This document shows, piece after piece, positions 42,438 through 54,064 of a stretch of 64,000 nucleotides of DNA. The position numbers were made by a program, and so were the translations under genes. This DNA comes from Leptolyngbya sp. SIOISBB (GTDB lineage: Bacteria; Cyanobacteriota; Cyanobacteriia; Phormidesmidales; Phormidesmidaceae), in contig JAAHII010000001.1 in NCBI GenBank assembly GCA_010671905.1, positions 4,960,001 through 5,024,000 on the forward strand, written 5' to 3'. The first letter of the stretch is position 1. Every line of letters starts with the position of its first letter. The notes beneath the pieces were generated by a model. It was not told where the DNA came from. It made no database searches and was given only the letters and a program-made list of their open reading frames with translations.

Positions 42438-42998
42438 TAATCAATAATTGTTAGCGTTATTTTCTGTATACCTAGTGCAGCGTCAAGACTAAAGATTAGG
42501 GTAGGTAGCTCTTACCGTGCTTGCCACGCAAGGCTTCTGAAAAGAGCTAACCCGAAAAATTAGCGTTAACAGCCCCTAGCCTGTGAATGAGACGTGGGCG
42601 AGATCATGCTCATTCCTCAAGGTTTCTAGGATTAATTGATGATGCGCCCTATTAGAGTTTTGAAATCAATAGAAAGAAGTAGATGAAGCCTATGAATTTA
42701 CGGCACATGCCATATGCATTGAGATTAAGTTTAGTCAACATCAGGAACTCCGAAGAATTACTTACTCACCTTCGCACAAAAATCTTGTGACGAACATGAT
42801 TTCACGGACTTTTTCCGTCTTTTCCGTCTTTTCTGCTTTTTTCTTAGGCTGAATTATTTATTTTTCGAAAGGTTATTGGGTGCGTAATTTCTTATTGATA
42901 CAAGCGTCGTTGCGATCTAGACAAATGCCATCTTTGTCTAGACGAATTCAAGTCTTGTCGATTTTGAAAAATAGGACGACTCAATAAACCCCATGTGA
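42438..42998. other. Intergenic region with repeat and hairpin, no gene
   Basis: Contains dispersed repeat copy B (42575-42653), a TTTTCCGTC tandem near 42812-42832 and an inverted repeat TCTAGACAAA/TTTGTCTAGA (42916-42942, seven-base loop). The hairpin lies 57 bases after the WD40 gene's stop and could terminate it, though no T tract follows. Confidence 0.6.
42575..42653. repeat. Dispersed repeat, copy B
   Basis: Partner of 38699-38776: CCTAGCCTGT, CTCAAGGTTTCTAGGAT, AATTGATGA and GCGCCCTA in the same order. The core of 17 bases is identical. Confidence 0.7.
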
Positions 42999-45900
42999 TT
43001 AAATGCCATCACAGAGTGCGCGATCGCTCTCGGCAACCTCACTATTCGTCCGCAAGTAATCAGCAATCCAGGCGCAGGCATATGCCAGCTCGCTTAGTGC
43101 CAACACATCCTCTAGATTCCATCGGGCCAGGGTACCATCTTCAGCCACGGTCACCAGTTCTCCCGTGGGGCTAAACTTTACGTCTTTAAAGCCAGGGCCT
43201 TGACCATACAGTGTTTTGATTGGCTCTCCTTCCAGGGCCCACAAGGTCACCGTATTGTCGGCACTGGCGGTCGCTAGCATTTGACCATCGGCACTGAAGT
43301 CCACCCCAAAAACAGCATTGGTATGCCCTTCAAAGGTTTTGACTAAGGTGCCATCCCAACGCCAAAGCTTGGCAGTTGAATCGCTACTGGAAGAGGCAAA
43401 AAACTGACCATCAGGACTCACTGAGAGGCCAAAGACAGCTGCATCGTGGCCCTTGATCTCATGGAGCAGCGTGCCATCAGCCTGGAAAATCTGGAGCATA
43501 CCGCTGCCACTGGAGGCAACTAATTGCTGACCATCGGGACTAAACTCGATCCTGAGCCCCAAGTCCTTATTGCCCTGAAACGTGTGAATGAGTTCGCCAC
43601 TTGTCGTCCACACAAAAATTCTCCCATCTTCGGCGATGGCAGCAAGCCGCTGACTATCGGGACTGAAGCTCACACTCCAGGCTTGTAACTCGTCGAGGCC
43701 TGGCAAGTTTTGCAAAAGCTCTCCTGTGAAGCTCCAGAGTTGAACCGTGCCGTTAGCACCCGCTGCTGCAATTAGTTGACCATTGGGGCTGTAATCAAAC
43801 CCAAATAGTGTGTTTTGTCCGGCATCCAGGGTGGCCACAATTTTGCGGTCGCGATCCCAAACATGAACGATAGGACTGTCTCCAGAAATGAGACGTTCCC
43901 CATCTGGACTGATGGCAATATCCCAGACATCATCATTCAAAAAGATAGTTTGCAGCAGAGGGGACTCCCATTGCCTCAGTTGAGCGGTGTTGCTGCTGTC
44001 TATCGTTACCAGTGTTTGAGCATCACTGTCGGGAAAGCTGATGCCACGCATATCGCCCGCCGTTTGCAGCACCCGCCAGGGAGAGCCGTCTATCCCGCGC
44101 ATCCAAATCGTGCGGTCTAACCCCGCCGAGGCGATCGCCTCACCATCGGGGCTAAAGTCAACCCCGCCGACGCGTTTCGTATGGCCCGCCAAAGTTGTCG
44201 TCAGTGTGCCATCTGGTTGCCAAAGCTGTACCATCCGGTCATCCCCACCGATGGCGACCATGTTGCCATCGGGGTTAACCGCGCCACTCCAGAGGCTACC
44301 GCCACTCGCAGCGGCGGGTAAAGTACTCAAAAGCTGACCGTCAAGTGTCCAAACTTTAGCAATGTTATCCAGGCCGGTTGAGAGAATCAGTTGCTTGGTT
44401 GCATTAACCGCTACTCGCAAAACACCACTTTGATGTCCAGACAAGGTATTGAGCAAGGTGCCGTCCAGATCCCACACTTTAACTGTTTGATCAGCCCCTC
44501 CTGACAGTAAAACCTCTGTTCCATCACTGTGGACGCTAAAGATGACATCCCAAGCCGGGCCTGTGTGAGCCTGAATCGTTTGAACTAATGATTTGTCATT
44601 AATGTTCCAAAGTTTCAAGCTGCCATCCAAATTAGCGGTTGCTATTAGAGGCCGCTGGGGATGAAACGCGGCACCATAGCTGTCACCTGCATCTTCAAAC
44701 GTATGTAATAGCTGGCCATCCCGCGCCCAGAGCTTGGCGGTGGCATCTCGACTCGTTGTGACAATCAAGTTTCCGTCTGGGCTATGGGCAAACGCTAGAA
44801 TCGACGTCGCATGTTTCGATAGCCGATTCCGTTCATTCATCCAGTAGACAATCTGATGCAGCGCGCGATCGGCGGCGGCTTCCAACTCCGGATGAGGCTC
44901 ATCCAGTGCTTGGAGATTGCGTTTGGCCTTAATGGCATCCACGAGGGCGTCGAGTTCGTGGTGGGCTGCAAACTGCCCCTCTGCCGATGAAATCAGTGCT
45001 TGAACTTCATTCAAACGAGCGTTATGCTCGCTGGCGATCGCTCGCCGATACTGGAAAAATGCGGCCACACCCAGCAACGAAACGATCACCAATGCTCCTG
45101 AGGTCATGCCTAGAAGGATTCGCTGTAAACGGGTTGTCCGTTTAGCGGCGGCTGCCTTTTCGAGGTCGAGCGATCGCTGAATTTCAGCTTGTTCCTGTTC
45201 TTGCCCGAGGGCCAAAAAGCGATAGTCTAAATCGCTCAGACTTTTTCCCCTGGCCCAGGCTTGAGCATCCTGTAATGCTTGCCCCCGCAGCAGTCGCGAC
45301 TCATCCATTTGCTGAGAGGTCACCCAAGCCTCAAAAGCTTCAGAATAGGGGCGGAGGGCGTTGAGTTGCTTTTGTACCCAAGCCAAATCAAACACACTTT
45401 CATAGATGCGATTTTTACTGTGCAACTGGCCAGCTTGCTGCACCATCAGACCACTGAGCAATAGCTCAATTTGGTCGCGACTGTCGTCAGTGGGGATGGC
45501 TTGACCTTCTAACCAGTGCTGATACATGCCCAGTAGGCGTCCTGTGCGGCGCTCGTCATAGAGGAGGCGATCGCGAATCGTGCGTAAATGCTCCGGCTCA
45601 TCCTGCGATTCCCAGTGAGTTAGGATGAGATCGTGCACCACCCTGTCGACCCAAAAGGACTCCATCCCAGGCGGAATGCTCAAAGGCTCATTCAGCGACG
45701 TCTGACTGGAAGTTACCAGTAATTGACACACCTTCTGCGTCAAAAAGGGCTGCCCCCCGGTCCAGTTCAGTACGGCCTGCAAAATCGCTTGGGTATTGGG
45801 CGCTTGAATGTCTAAGCCTTGGGCCAGAGGCATCGCTTCTTCTGGGGTGAAGCCCTGCAGCACAATGGCTCGACCGATGTTGAACGGCGTGCGCTGTTTA

Positions 45901-46469
45901 TCAGCAATTAAATCGGCAGGAGCGGCGACCCCAAAGATGGCAAAGGTCAGCCGTTTGTAGTCTGGCTCTACAGCGCGACGGTTATAGCAAAAGCGAATCA
46001 GCGCAAAAAAGTCATCGACGGAGAAGGGCAGATTCAACAGACTGTCCACCTCGTCCACAAAGATAAACAGTCGTTGCTCGGGACATTGAGCCAGCAGCAA
46101 TTCAATAAACTGACTCAGGATTTGGGTTAGCGAGAGGTGACTGCGCTCATTCCACCAGGTGCGAATGTCGCGGGTATGGAGATTGAACTGCATCGCTAGA
46201 GTGCCCATCATGCCCCGGTACCACTGCTCGGGGGTAATATGGTCGCTGCCAATATTGGTGACATCGACCACCGCACAGCGGTGTCCTTCTGTTTGCAAGC
46301 GATGCCAACTACGCACCATCAGCGACGACTTGCCCATCTGGCGGGAATTGAAGACATAGCAAAACTCGCCCGCTAACAACGCAGTGTAGAGATCCTTATC
46401 CGCTTGTCGTTCGATGTAGGTGGGGGCGTCGTGATCAAGACTGCCACCGATTTGGTAGTAATCGGTCAT
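42999..46469 (-). CDS. AAA-like ATPase with WD40 repeats (STAND-type)
   Basis: About 1156 residues. The N-terminus [20 protein letters not shown] opens an AAA-like (AAA_35) domain with intact Walker [18 protein letters not shown] near residue 45, and Walker [14 protein letters not shown] near 140. After a winged-helix region ([16 protein letters not shown]) comes a membrane helix at about 450-475, then a coiled linker. From about residue 560, 14 WD40 repeats (for example [20 protein letters not shown]), enough for two seven-bladed propellers, reach almost to the C-terminus, which ends in [10 protein letters not shown] as in many cyanobacterial relatives. It is probably a membrane-anchored sensor or signalling ATPase. 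ATG at 46469 is used instead of an in-frame TTG 18 bases upstream because homologues start at this MTDYYQIGG. Confidence 0.9.
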   Translation of the reverse strand: MTDYYQIGGSLDHDAPTYIERQADKDLYTALLAGEFCYVFNSRQMGKSSLMVRSWHRLQTEGHRCAVVDVTNIGSDHITPEQWYRGMMGTLAMQFNLHTRDIRTWWNERSHLSLTQILSQFIELLLAQCPEQRLFIFVDEVDSLLNLPFSVDDFFALIRFCYNRRAVEPDYKRLTFAIFGVAAPADLIADKQRTPFNIGRAIVLQGFTPEEAMPLAQGLDIQAPNTQAILQAVLNWTGGQPFLTQKVCQLLVTSSQTSLNEPLSIPPGMESFWVDRVVHDLILTHWESQDEPEHLRTIRDRLLYDERRTGRLLGMYQHWLEGQAIPTDDSRDQIELLLSGLMVQQAGQLHSKNRIYESVFDLAWVQKQLNALRPYSEAFEAWVTSQQMDESRLLRGQALQDAQAWARGKSLSDLDYRFLALGQEQEQAEIQRSLDLEKAAAAKRTTRLQRILLGMTSGALVIVSLLGVAAFFQYRRAIASEHNARLNEVQALISSAEGQFAAHHELDALVDAIKAKRNLQALDEPHPELEAAADRALHQIVYWMNERNRLSKHATSILAFAHSPDGNLIVTTSRDATAKLWARDGQLLHTFEDAGDSYGAAFHPQRPLIATANLDGSLKLWNINDKSLVQTIQAHTGPAWDVIFSVHSDGTEVLLSGGADQTVKVWDLDGTLLNTLSGHQSGVLRVAVNATKQLILSTGLDNIAKVWTLDGQLLSTLPAAASGGSLWSGAVNPDGNMVAIGGDDRMVQLWQPDGTLTTTLAGHTKRVGGVDFSPDGEAIASAGLDRTIWMRGIDGSPWRVLQTAGDMRGISFPDSDAQTLVTIDSSNTAQLRQWESPLLQTIFLNDDVWDIAISPDGERLISGDSPIVHVWDRDRKIVATLDAGQNTLFGFDYSPNGQLIAAAGANGTVQLWSFTGELLQNLPGLDELQAWSVSFSPDSQRLAAIAEDGRIFVWTTSGELIHTFQGNKDLGLRIEFSPDGQQLVASSGSGMLQIFQADGTLLHEIKGHDAAVFGLSVSPDGQFFASSSSDSTAKLWRWDGTLVKTFEGHTNAVFGVDFSADGQMLATASADNTVTLWALEGEPIKTLYGQGPGFKDVKFSPTGELVTVAEDGTLARWNLEDVLALSELAYACAWIADYLRTNSEVAESDRALCDGI

Positions 46470-46917
46470 CGTGTGACCAGCACTCAAAGAAACTGACTTT
46501 CACTATGGTGTGTTGCAGCCTGGAATCTGGCAATTTTTTAAAAAATAGAGCTGACGCAGAAGCTATTTTTTAAGAGAGAGCGGCTTCAGATAATGCTTCG
46601 TAAGCCGCTCCAAATTGTGTCGCTCGACAGGCTTGAGCAACCGATCTACGACTGAACACTTCCTTGTTTCCATCGTGGTCGCCACGGTTAAGGAATGCGG
46701 ATCAATTAATGTATCGTTTTGGTTTTTCGAAGGTGCGCACGGCCGTGCGCCCGTAACAAGGTGGGAGATTTTATTCAATCCTGATTCCTAAGTATCCGCA
46801 CAACAAAAAGCCTTGCCAGTCTGCGCGTTGTACTCAAAGTTCTGCACTTGTTTATATCCACCCAGTTTCTGACGGTTTGTGGGAGTTCATTGCCGGTTGC
46901 GCATCCTTGGGCGATCG
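46470..46917. other. Intergenic region with two palindromes, no gene called
   Basis: Contains GAGCGGCTT/AAGCCGCTC (46578-46610, 15-base loop) and a 16-bp perfect palindrome, GCGCACGGCCGTGCGC (46735-46750), of a kind scattered in cyanobacterial genomes. A 71-codon minus-strand frame spans both and looks like a by-product. Confidence 0.6.
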
Positions 46918-47940
46918 CTAACCGTAGTAGCTGCGGTACCAATCGACAAACTTCTGGATGCCGACTTCTAGTGGCGTGTCGGGCTTAAAGCCAACATCTT
47001 GCATGAGGTCTTCAACATCGGCATAGGTGACAACTACATCGCCCGGCTGCATCGGCTTCATGATTTTCTCTGCCGATTTGCCCATGGCTTTCTCGATTGT
47101 TTCAATGAAAGTTAAGAGCTCGACCGGGCTGTGGTTGCCGATATTGTAAATTTTGTAGCGCGCTTGCGAGTTGATGGCGCGCTCTGCTGCGATCCGTTCG
47201 GGTAGATGATCCAGCAGCCGCACAATGCCTTCGACGATATCGTCGATGTAGGTGAAATCGCGCTTCATTTTGCCGTGGTTATAGACCTCAATGGGACGAT
47301 CATGGGCGATCGCATCCACAAATTTGAAATACGCCATATCGGGTCGCCCCCACGGCCCATATACGGTAAAAAAGCGCAGCCCGGTCACGGGAATGCCATA
47401 CAGATGACTGTAGGAATGAGCCATTAATTCATTCGCTTTTTTCGTGACTGCGTAAAGAGACACGGGGTAATCCACATTATCTTCAGCCTCAAAAGGCACT
47501 TTTGTATTGGCGCCGTAGACCGAGCTTGACGACGCAAAAATTAAGTGTTTCAGGGCTGAGCTGTGGCGACAGCCTTCCAAAATGTTTAAAAACCCTGACA
47601 AATTGCCCTCGGCGTATGCGTGAGGATTTTGCAGCGAATACCGCACCCCCGCTTGAGCCGCCAAGTGAATCACATGGGTAAAGGCCTGTTTGGCAAACAG
47701 TGCTTCCATCCCTGATCGGTCGTGTAGATCTAGCTGATGAAAGGAAAACTGTGGATGCGGCGTGAGTTGCGCTAGGCGATCGCGCTTCAGTTGTACCGAA
47801 TAGTAATCATTCAGGCTGTCTAAACCAATGACCTCGCAGCCCTCTTGGAGCAAGCGTTGGCAAACAAAAAAACCGACGAATCCCGCTGCCCCGGTGACTA
47901 AAATTTGGGAACGTGGCATCTCAGCTTGCTTCGGGGTCAT
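46918..47940 (-). CDS. NAD-dependent nucleotide-sugar epimerase, probably UDP-glucuronate 4-epimerase
   Basis: Extended SDR enzyme that inverts C4 of UDP-glucuronate, feeding polysaccharide synthesis. NAD-binding motif ILVTGAAGFVGFFVCQRLL lies near residue 13. Then come GLDSLNDYYSVQLKRDRL, HLAAQAGVRYSLQNPHAY, the catalytic Tyr and Lys in SLYAVTKKANELMAHSYS, and FFTVYGPWGRPDMAYFKF. KMKRDFTYIDDIVEGIVRLL identifies the UDP-GlcUA epimerase (CapI/GAE-like) subgroup. 340 residues is typical. It is transcribed away from pnp and stands alone. UDP-glucose 4-epimerase is a less likely alternative. Confidence 0.9.
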   Translation of the reverse strand: MTPKQAEMPRSQILVTGAAGFVGFFVCQRLLQEGCEVIGLDSLNDYYSVQLKRDRLAQLTPHPQFSFHQLDLHDRSGMEALFAKQAFTHVIHLAAQAGVRYSLQNPHAYAEGNLSGFLNILEGCRHSSALKHLIFASSSSVYGANTKVPFEAEDNVDYPVSLYAVTKKANELMAHSYSHLYGIPVTGLRFFTVYGPWGRPDMAYFKFVDAIAHDRPIEVYNHGKMKRDFTYIDDIVEGIVRLLDHLPERIAAERAINSQARYKIYNIGNHSPVELLTFIETIEKAMGKSAEKIMKPMQPGDVVVTYADVEDLMQDVGFKPDTPLEVGIQKFVDWYRSYYG

Positions 47941-48540
47941 AATGCTCTCACAGGGAAGTTGACAAGTTTAAAATCATCGCACAAAGTCTCCCTCCTCGTT
48001 TGGCGAACGGACTTGCACCCGAAAGATAGGTGTCTGAGTCAGACATTGTCCCCTAAGCGGTCAGATTTCTTGAAGTCAATGACCTCAAGCAGCATGGGTT
48101 AATTGCTCTGGCAGCGGCAATCGTTAGCGTTTCTATTAAGCCAACTCTGAATGAGTTCCCAGAGGAACATATCTGGAGGCCATGGCTGGATTAGTCCATC
48201 AGAATCCAGTATTCAGCCAGCAAAAAGATGATTCTTCCTGACCCTTGGCGTCCCCATTCCCCAATTAGTCGGGGGCTGATGCTGCGCATGATTTGCTGAC
48301 ATTTCGGGATGAGCCTATCTTTACTCACTCATCTCAGCGGCAATTTTTGTGAGCTATCGAATTAAGCCGCAAAAGACTCTGTTTAGTTAACACCACAAAT
48401 TGACGAACTCTGGCAGCTTGTCCACATCTGAATTTACCTGCTCCTGCAACAGTCTTTTAAGGGGAAAAGCGGTTTCGGTTAACAGTGCTACGATTAGGTG
48501 CGACACAAAAGAGAGAACAAAAAGAAGGATAAAGTAATCC
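47941..48540. other. Divergent intergenic region before pnp, no gene
   Basis: 600 bases carrying the promoters of the epimerase and pnp genes. Stops occur in all frames and there is no recognisable RNA gene. The pnp ATG is preceded by AGAAGGATAAAG, a reasonable ribosome-binding site. The long leader may hold post-transcriptional control of pnp, but I see no RNase III-type stem that is strong enough to call. Confidence 0.5.
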
Positions 48541-50700
48541 ATGCAAGAAGTTGAAAAGTCAATATCCTTTGATGGACGGGATATCAGACTTAAAGTGGGT
48601 TTACTCGCCCCCCAAGCTGGCGGGTCGGTGCTGATTGAGTCAGGCGAAACGGCAGTTCTGGTAACAGCGACTCAATCGACTGGGAGAGAAGGGATTGACT
48701 TCCTCCCCTTGTTAGTTGACTACGAAGAAAGACTCTATGCTGCGGGCCGCATTCCCGGTGGGTTTTTGCGCCGAGAGGGTCGCCCTCCTGAGCGGGCAAC
48801 TTTGACTAGCCGCCTCATCGATCGCCCCATGCGACCGCTGTTCCCGGGTTGGCTGCGAGACGATATTCAGATCGTGGCGAGTACCCTATCGATGGATGAG
48901 CAGGTGCCGCCAGATGTGTTGGCGGCGACGGGTGCCTCTGTCGCCACTCTGCTGGCCAAGATTCCGTTTAATGGTCCAATGGCAACCGTGCGAGTGGGAT
49001 TGCTGGGGGATGATTTTGTCATCAACCCCACTTACAGCGAAATTGAAAAGGGCGATTTGGATCTCATCGTGGCCGGATCCCCAGATGGGGTGATCATGGT
49101 GGAAGCTGGGGCCAACCAGTTGCCAGAGCAAGATGTCATTGAAGCGATCGACTTTGGCTACGAGGTCGTGCAAGATCTCATCAAAGCGCAGAATGAACTG
49201 ATTGCTGAATTAGGGATTGAGCGAGTCATCGCGACCCCACCTGAAACGGATCCCACGCTCGAAAAGTTTTTGGAAGAGCGGGCAACTAAGCCTGTGAAGG
49301 CAATTTTGACGCAGTTTGACTTGCCGAAACCCGAGCGAGATGACAAGTTAGACGCGATTAAAGCCGAAATTGCCACCGAGATTGCTGAAAAATCCGAAGA
49401 TGATCCGGTGCGGCAGGCCGTAACCAATAGCCCCAAAGCCTTGGGCAATACCTATAAGGGCATCACTAAGAAGCTGATGCGTAAGCAGATTGTCGAAGAA
49501 GGGGTCAGAATTGATGGTCGCAAGCTAGATGAAGTGCGCCAGCTCAGTTCCCGCGTCAATCTCCTCCCATCGCGGGTGCATGGTACGGGACTGTTTCAGC
49601 GGGGGTTGACCCAAGTGTTGTCGGTGGTGACGCTGGGTACCTCGGGCGATGCGCAGATGATGGATGACTTGCATCCTGAAGAAGAAAAACGCTACTTGCA
49701 TCACTACAATTTTCCGCCGTACTCGGTCGGTGAGACGCGCCCGATGAGATCGCCCGGTCGTCGCGAAGTCGGTCACGGGGCATTGGCAGAGCGAGCCTTG
49801 GTGCCGGTATTGCCCTCTAAAGAAGATTTCCCCTATGTAATTCGGGTGGTGTCTGAGGTGCTATCTTCTGATGGCTCAACCTCCATGGGGTCGGTGTGTG
49901 GCTCGACCCTGAGCCTGATGGATGCCGGTGTACCGATTACGAAGCCGGTCAGCGGCGCGGCTATGGGCCTGATCAAAGAAGGCGATGAAGTCCGCATTCT
50001 GACTGACATTCAGGGTATTGAAGATTTCCTTGGGGATATGGACTTCAAGGTGGCGGGTACGGATGCGGGCATTACCGCCCTGCAAATGGACATGAAGATT
50101 ACCGGCTTACCGGTGGAAGTCATTGCCAAAGCCATTCATCAGGCCAAAGGCGCGCGACTACACATTCTGGAATCGATGATGAAAGCCATCGATACGCCGC
50201 GTGACGTGTTGTCACCTTTTGCACCGCGTCTGCTTAGCCTCAAGATTGATCCTGACATGATTGGGATGGTCATTGGTCCTGGCGGCAAGAAGATCAAGGG
50301 CATCACGGAACAGACTGGCGCTAAGGTTGACATTGAAGACGATGGTACCGTCACCGTTTCTTCCCTAGACGGCAAGCAAGCCGAAGAGGCGAAGGCGATG
50401 ATTGAAGCCATTGTATTTAAGCCTTCGGTCGGTGACGTCTTCCTCGGCAAGGTAGTTCGCATTATTCCGATTGGTGCATTTGTGGAATTCCTGCCGGGTC
50501 AAGATGGCATGATTCACATTTCTCAGTTAGCGGACTATCGGGTCAACAAAGTTGAGGATGAAGTGACAGTGGGCGATGAAGTCGTCGTTAAGATTCGGGA
50601 AGTCGACAATCGGGGCCGGATTAATCTGACCCGATTGAACATCCATCCGGATGAGGCGGCAGCGGCACGGGGAGAAACACCCGAGGCTCAAGCCGACTAA
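48541..50700 (+). CDS. pnp: Polyribonucleotide nucleotidyltransferase (PNPase)
   Basis: Phosphorolytic 3'-5' exoribonuclease and polymerase, the main tail-adding enzyme in cyanobacteria. Two RNase PH domains are seen. The first starts with [20 protein letters not shown] and contains [20 protein letters not shown]. The second includes [40 protein letters not shown] and [23 protein letters not shown] domain ([20 protein letters not shown]) and an S1 domain ([20 protein letters not shown]) end the 719-residue chain. All are complete. A strong intrinsic terminator follows. Confidence 0.98.
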   Translation: MQEVEKSISFDGRDIRLKVGLLAPQAGGSVLIESGETAVLVTATQSTGREGIDFLPLLVDYEERLYAAGRIPGGFLRREGRPPERATLTSRLIDRPMRPLFPGWLRDDIQIVASTLSMDEQVPPDVLAATGASVATLLAKIPFNGPMATVRVGLLGDDFVINPTYSEIEKGDLDLIVAGSPDGVIMVEAGANQLPEQDVIEAIDFGYEVVQDLIKAQNELIAELGIERVIATPPETDPTLEKFLEERATKPVKAILTQFDLPKPERDDKLDAIKAEIATEIAEKSEDDPVRQAVTNSPKALGNTYKGITKKLMRKQIVEEGVRIDGRKLDEVRQLSSRVNLLPSRVHGTGLFQRGLTQVLSVVTLGTSGDAQMMDDLHPEEEKRYLHHYNFPPYSVGETRPMRSPGRREVGHGALAERALVPVLPSKEDFPYVIRVVSEVLSSDGSTSMGSVCGSTLSLMDAGVPITKPVSGAAMGLIKEGDEVRILTDIQGIEDFLGDMDFKVAGTDAGITALQMDMKITGLPVEVIAKAIHQAKGARLHILESMMKAIDTPRDVLSPFAPRLLSLKIDPDMIGMVIGPGGKKIKGITEQTGAKVDIEDDGTVTVSSLDGKQAEEAKAMIEAIVFKPSVGDVFLGKVVRIIPIGAFVEFLPGQDGMIHISQLADYRVNKVEDEVTVGDEVVVKIREVDNRGRINLTRLNIHPDEAAAARGETPEAQAD

Positions 50701-50718
50701 CTCAACCAACCGGTCTGC

Positions 50719-50750
50719 AAAAAAAGAGGGGCGATCGCCCCTCTTTTTTT
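50719..50750 (+). terminator. Intrinsic terminator of pnp
   Basis: AAAAAAGAGGGGCGAT/ATCGCCCCTCTTTTTTT: a perfect stem whose tip is a HIP1 octamer, ending in a run of T, 20 bases after the pnp stop. Confidence 0.92.
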
Positions 50751-51084
50751 GCTTAACTGCACTCAGTCACTGGGGGCCTAACACTGTCAAGATTTATGGA
50801 TATCAATTGGTTGTGAGTGGTTGACCAACACTATGAGCCATACGCTTAAACCTTTATCCAATAAAGGTTTCGGATGCTTCATATTGCTGGCAGGACGATC
50901 AATGAATTCGACAAAAGCAGGGTGGGCCGAATCACGTTTTGTGGGGATCCAGTGCTAAGATTGAGACTATTCACCTAAATCCCGACCGGATTACCGTACA
51001 ATCCCTTGCTGAGCCGTTGGCGGTCTTCAGCTTTTCCGGCTGTTCAGGGTGGATTCTTTTGTGAAATCTCATTGTCAGCATCTT
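50751..51084. other. Intergenic region before sir, no gene
   Basis: About 330 bases with no gene or clear motif. A GTG at 51049 is in frame with sir but is not favoured as its start. Confidence 0.5.
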
Positions 51085-53031
51085 ATGGTTCAGACTCCGA
51101 TTAAATCCCAATCTTCACAAGCTGGTGCCGAGCGCAAAGTTTCGAAGCTCGAAGGCATTAAAGAACGCAGTAACTTTTTGCGAGAGCCCCTAGCGACCGA
51201 GCTGCATCAAGACACCTCGCATTTCACCGATGCGGCTGTGCAGATTCTCAAGTTTCATGGCTCCTACCAACAAGATGACCGAGATAATCGGGTCAAGGGC
51301 CAGGAAAAAGACTACCGAATGATGCTGCGGACGCGTAATCCTGGCGGTTTCATTCCTCCGGAACTGTATTTGGCTTTGGATGAGCTGAGCGATCGCTATG
51401 GCTACGGAAATCTGCGGGCAACGACCCGTCAGGGTATCCAAATGCACGGCATTCTCAAGGAGAATCTACAGGCGACGATTGCCACCATTATTCAGAATTT
51501 GGGCTCTACCCTGGGCGCTTGCGGTGACCTGAATCGCAATATTATGGCCCCGCCTGTCGCGTTTAAAAACAAGCCGGAATACCTCATTGCGCAGGACTAT
51601 GCGAACAAAATTGCTGACCTGCTGCGGCCCCAGACCGAGGCATATTACGAGATCTGGCTAGATGGCGAAAAGGCCGTCACCGTTGAGGAGCATCCCGATG
51701 TGGTGGCGGCTCGTCAACGCAACGGCAATGGAACGGTTTTTGCCGACAGTGCTGAGCCGATTTACGGCACCCATTACATGCCCCGCAAGTTCAAGATGGC
51801 GGTGACAGTGCCGGGTGACAACTCGATTGATGCCTACACCCAAGATGTGACCCTGGTGGTCATGACCAATGCGGCGGGAGAACTCAAAGGATTCAACATT
51901 CTTGCGGGGGGTGGTTTGGGGCGCACCCACAATAAAGAAGAAACCTTTGCTCGCATTGCTGATGAAATCGGCTACGTCGATAAAGCGGATATCTTCGATT
52001 TGGTGAAGGCGATCGTGGCGACTCAGCGAGATTATGGCGATCGCTTCAGCCGTCGCCACGCCCGCATGAAGTATCTGATTAATGACTGGGGTGTAGAAAA
52101 GTTTCGGGAAAAGGTCGAAAGCTATCTTGGCAAGTCGCTGCAGCCCTTCAAAAAATTGCCCGCGTGGAAATTTGAAGATTATCTAGGGTGGTACGAGCAG
52201 GGGGATGGCAAGTGGTTTGTCGGCGTCAATATCGACAATGGTCGCATCTTTGATAACGGCAGCCTCAAACTGCGCAGCGCCCTCCGCACGATTGTCAAAC
52301 GGTTCAATCTGCCCCTGCGGATCACGGCCAACCAAAACGTGGTGCTCTACGAAATTGCATCGAGTGATAAAGAGACGATCCAGACCATTTTGGATGAGCA
52401 CGGTATTGCTCGTCCGGATAACATTGATTTGATGGTGCGTCACGCGATGGCCTGTCCGGCACTGCCCATGTGTGGTTTGGCGGTGACGGAGTCAGAGCGA
52501 GTGATTCCCGACATTCTGGGTCGTGTACGCGCGCTGCTGACTAAGGTGGGGTTGCAAGACGAGCATTTTGTGGTGCGGATGACCGGGTGTCCCAACGGTT
52601 GTGCTCGCCCCTATATGGCGGAATTGGGTTTTGTGGGGAGTGCTCCAGAGAGCTATCAGATTTGGCTGGGCGGTTCTCCTAATCAAACGCGACTCGCTCG
52701 GGCTTATACCGAGCGGTTGCACGTCAACGATTTGGAATCATTCTTTGAGCCGTTGTTGGTCTTTTTCCGCGATCATCGACGCGGGGGAGAAAGTTTCGGG
52801 GATTTTTGCGATCGCGTCACCTTTGATGCCCTGCGCAAGTTTTCTGTCGGCTACGATCCGGCGACTTATAAACCCCGTAAAAAAGACCATCGCCACCGCA
52901 TTGGGGTCTACAGTGACACCTACGAATTGCTGAAAGTTGCGGTTGAGAAAGAAGGGCGGCCGATGTCGCAAATTACGGCAGATGCGATCGCGACCTATGT
53001 TGCTAAATACCTTGAGGAGCACGAATCCTAG
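51085..53031 (+). CDS. sir: Sulfite reductase, ferredoxin-dependent
   Basis: Six-electron reduction of sulfite to sulfide with reduced ferredoxin, in assimilatory sulfur metabolism. The siroheme/4Fe-4S cysteines lie in [17 protein letters not shown] and [18 protein letters not shown]. Upstream are two nitrite/sulfite reductase ferredoxin-like repeats, for example [20 protein letters not shown] and [16 protein letters not shown], and a siroheme contact in [20 protein letters not shown]. 648 residues from ATG 51085, where homologues begin (MVQT...KVSKLEG). A GTG at 51049 would add 12 unlikely residues. A C-terminal 60-residue tail follows the last reductase domain, as is usual in cyanobacteria. 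A terminator follows 22 bases after the stop. Confidence 0.96.
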   Translation: MVQTPIKSQSSQAGAERKVSKLEGIKERSNFLREPLATELHQDTSHFTDAAVQILKFHGSYQQDDRDNRVKGQEKDYRMMLRTRNPGGFIPPELYLALDELSDRYGYGNLRATTRQGIQMHGILKENLQATIATIIQNLGSTLGACGDLNRNIMAPPVAFKNKPEYLIAQDYANKIADLLRPQTEAYYEIWLDGEKAVTVEEHPDVVAARQRNGNGTVFADSAEPIYGTHYMPRKFKMAVTVPGDNSIDAYTQDVTLVVMTNAAGELKGFNILAGGGLGRTHNKEETFARIADEIGYVDKADIFDLVKAIVATQRDYGDRFSRRHARMKYLINDWGVEKFREKVESYLGKSLQPFKKLPAWKFEDYLGWYEQGDGKWFVGVNIDNGRIFDNGSLKLRSALRTIVKRFNLPLRITANQNVVLYEIASSDKETIQTILDEHGIARPDNIDLMVRHAMACPALPMCGLAVTESERVIPDILGRVRALLTKVGLQDEHFVVRMTGCPNGCARPYMAELGFVGSAPESYQIWLGGSPNQTRLARAYTERLHVNDLESFFEPLLVFFRDHRRGGESFGDFCDRVTFDALRKFSVGYDPATYKPRKKDHRHRIGVYSDTYELLKVAVEKEGRPMSQITADAIATYVAKYLEEHES

Positions 53032-53052
53032 TCCAGGTATTGATGCCATCTC

Positions 53053-53105
53053 AACACCCGCTGCAGACTTGGGCGCTAATCAATGATCTGCAGCGGGTGT
53101 TTTGA
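53053..53105 (+). terminator. Intrinsic terminator of sir
   Basis: A perfect 15-bp stem (AACACCCGCTGCAGA with TCTGCAGCGGGTGTT, 19-base loop) followed by TTGATT, 22 bases after the sir stop. Confidence 0.85.
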
Positions 53106-53255
53106 TTGATTCAACCAGCGAGTAAGCGTCGCTATCGTGAGTTACGACTGACCGGATGCGTGGATCAGCTCAGGCCTGATGGCGATCGCGCTGCCAAAAA
53201 TTCGCTCATTTGAGAAAATTAAGCAACGTTACTTTCAACTGTCTTAGCCAAATTT

Positions 53256-53939
53256 ATGAAAGCCCTGCTCGAATCGCACCAGCGCACGAAGCTCGACCCT
53301 ACGAGTGACACTCTGTTTTACGAAGCGCCTCGATTTGTCACCCATGTAGACGACGGATTCATTCAACAACTCACGGAGCTGTATCGCCAACGACTCCGGC
53401 CAGGTATGCGCATCTTTGACATGATGAGCAGTTGGGTTTCTCATTTGCCCGATGATATCGAGTTTGCATGGGTGGAAGGACATGGTTTGAATGGTGAAGA
53501 ACTCGCCAAAAATCCTCGGCTGAATCATCACTTTGTCCAAAATCTCAACGAAAATGACCAGTTGCCGTTTGAGGATAAATCGTTTGACGCCGTACTCAAC
53601 ACTGTTTCAGTGCAGTATTTGCAATATCCTGAAGCGGTGTTCGCGGAAATTTATCGCATTTTGAAACCGGGTGGTTTGGCCATCATTAGCTTTTCGAATC
53701 GCATGTTTTATCAGAAGGCGATCGCGGCCTGGCGTGATGCCTCAGAAGCGCAACGCGTTCACTTGGTGCAACAGTACTTTCAAGCAGTGCCTGGGTTCAG
53801 CACTCCAGAAGTCATTTCCTGCCCGTCAACGGTCCCGATGATGATGCAAATGCTGGGTTTGGGCAATAGCGATCCCTTTTATGTCGTGGTTGCCGAGCGG
53901 ATGGAATTGCTCGTGCAAGATCAACCGGACGCAGGCTGA
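53256..53939 (+). CDS. SAM-dependent methyltransferase, class I
   Basis: 227 residues with a Rossmann methyltransferase core: PGMRIFDMMSSWVSHLPDDI (motif I region, poor in Gly), then LPFEDKSFDAVLNTVSVQYL (motif IV) and EIYRILKPGGLAIISFSNRM (post-II region), the Methyltransf_11 pattern. The usual GxGxG in motif I is replaced by DMMSSW, which is characteristic of a subgroup widespread in cyanobacteria and plants. The substrate is unknown. It stands alone between sir and pdhC, with 125 bases before the latter. Confidence 0.85.
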   Translation: MKALLESHQRTKLDPTSDTLFYEAPRFVTHVDDGFIQQLTELYRQRLRPGMRIFDMMSSWVSHLPDDIEFAWVEGHGLNGEELAKNPRLNHHFVQNLNENDQLPFEDKSFDAVLNTVSVQYLQYPEAVFAEIYRILKPGGLAIISFSNRMFYQKAIAAWRDASEAQRVHLVQQYFQAVPGFSTPEVISCPSTVPMMMQMLGLGNSDPFYVVVAERMELLVQDQPDAG

Positions 53940-54064
53940 TACTAAAAATCTTCAGATTTTGACATCAGACACTACGAGCAAGGGAACCCAACAGGATAGA
54001 ATAGATTGCTGTTGCCCGGTGCCGTTCGGCACGGTTTGGCTGTCGTTTTGGAAGCAAACACTCC

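Noticed and set aside
46563-46778. 71-codon minus-strand gene
   Set aside because: It is built over two palindromes and has no family features.
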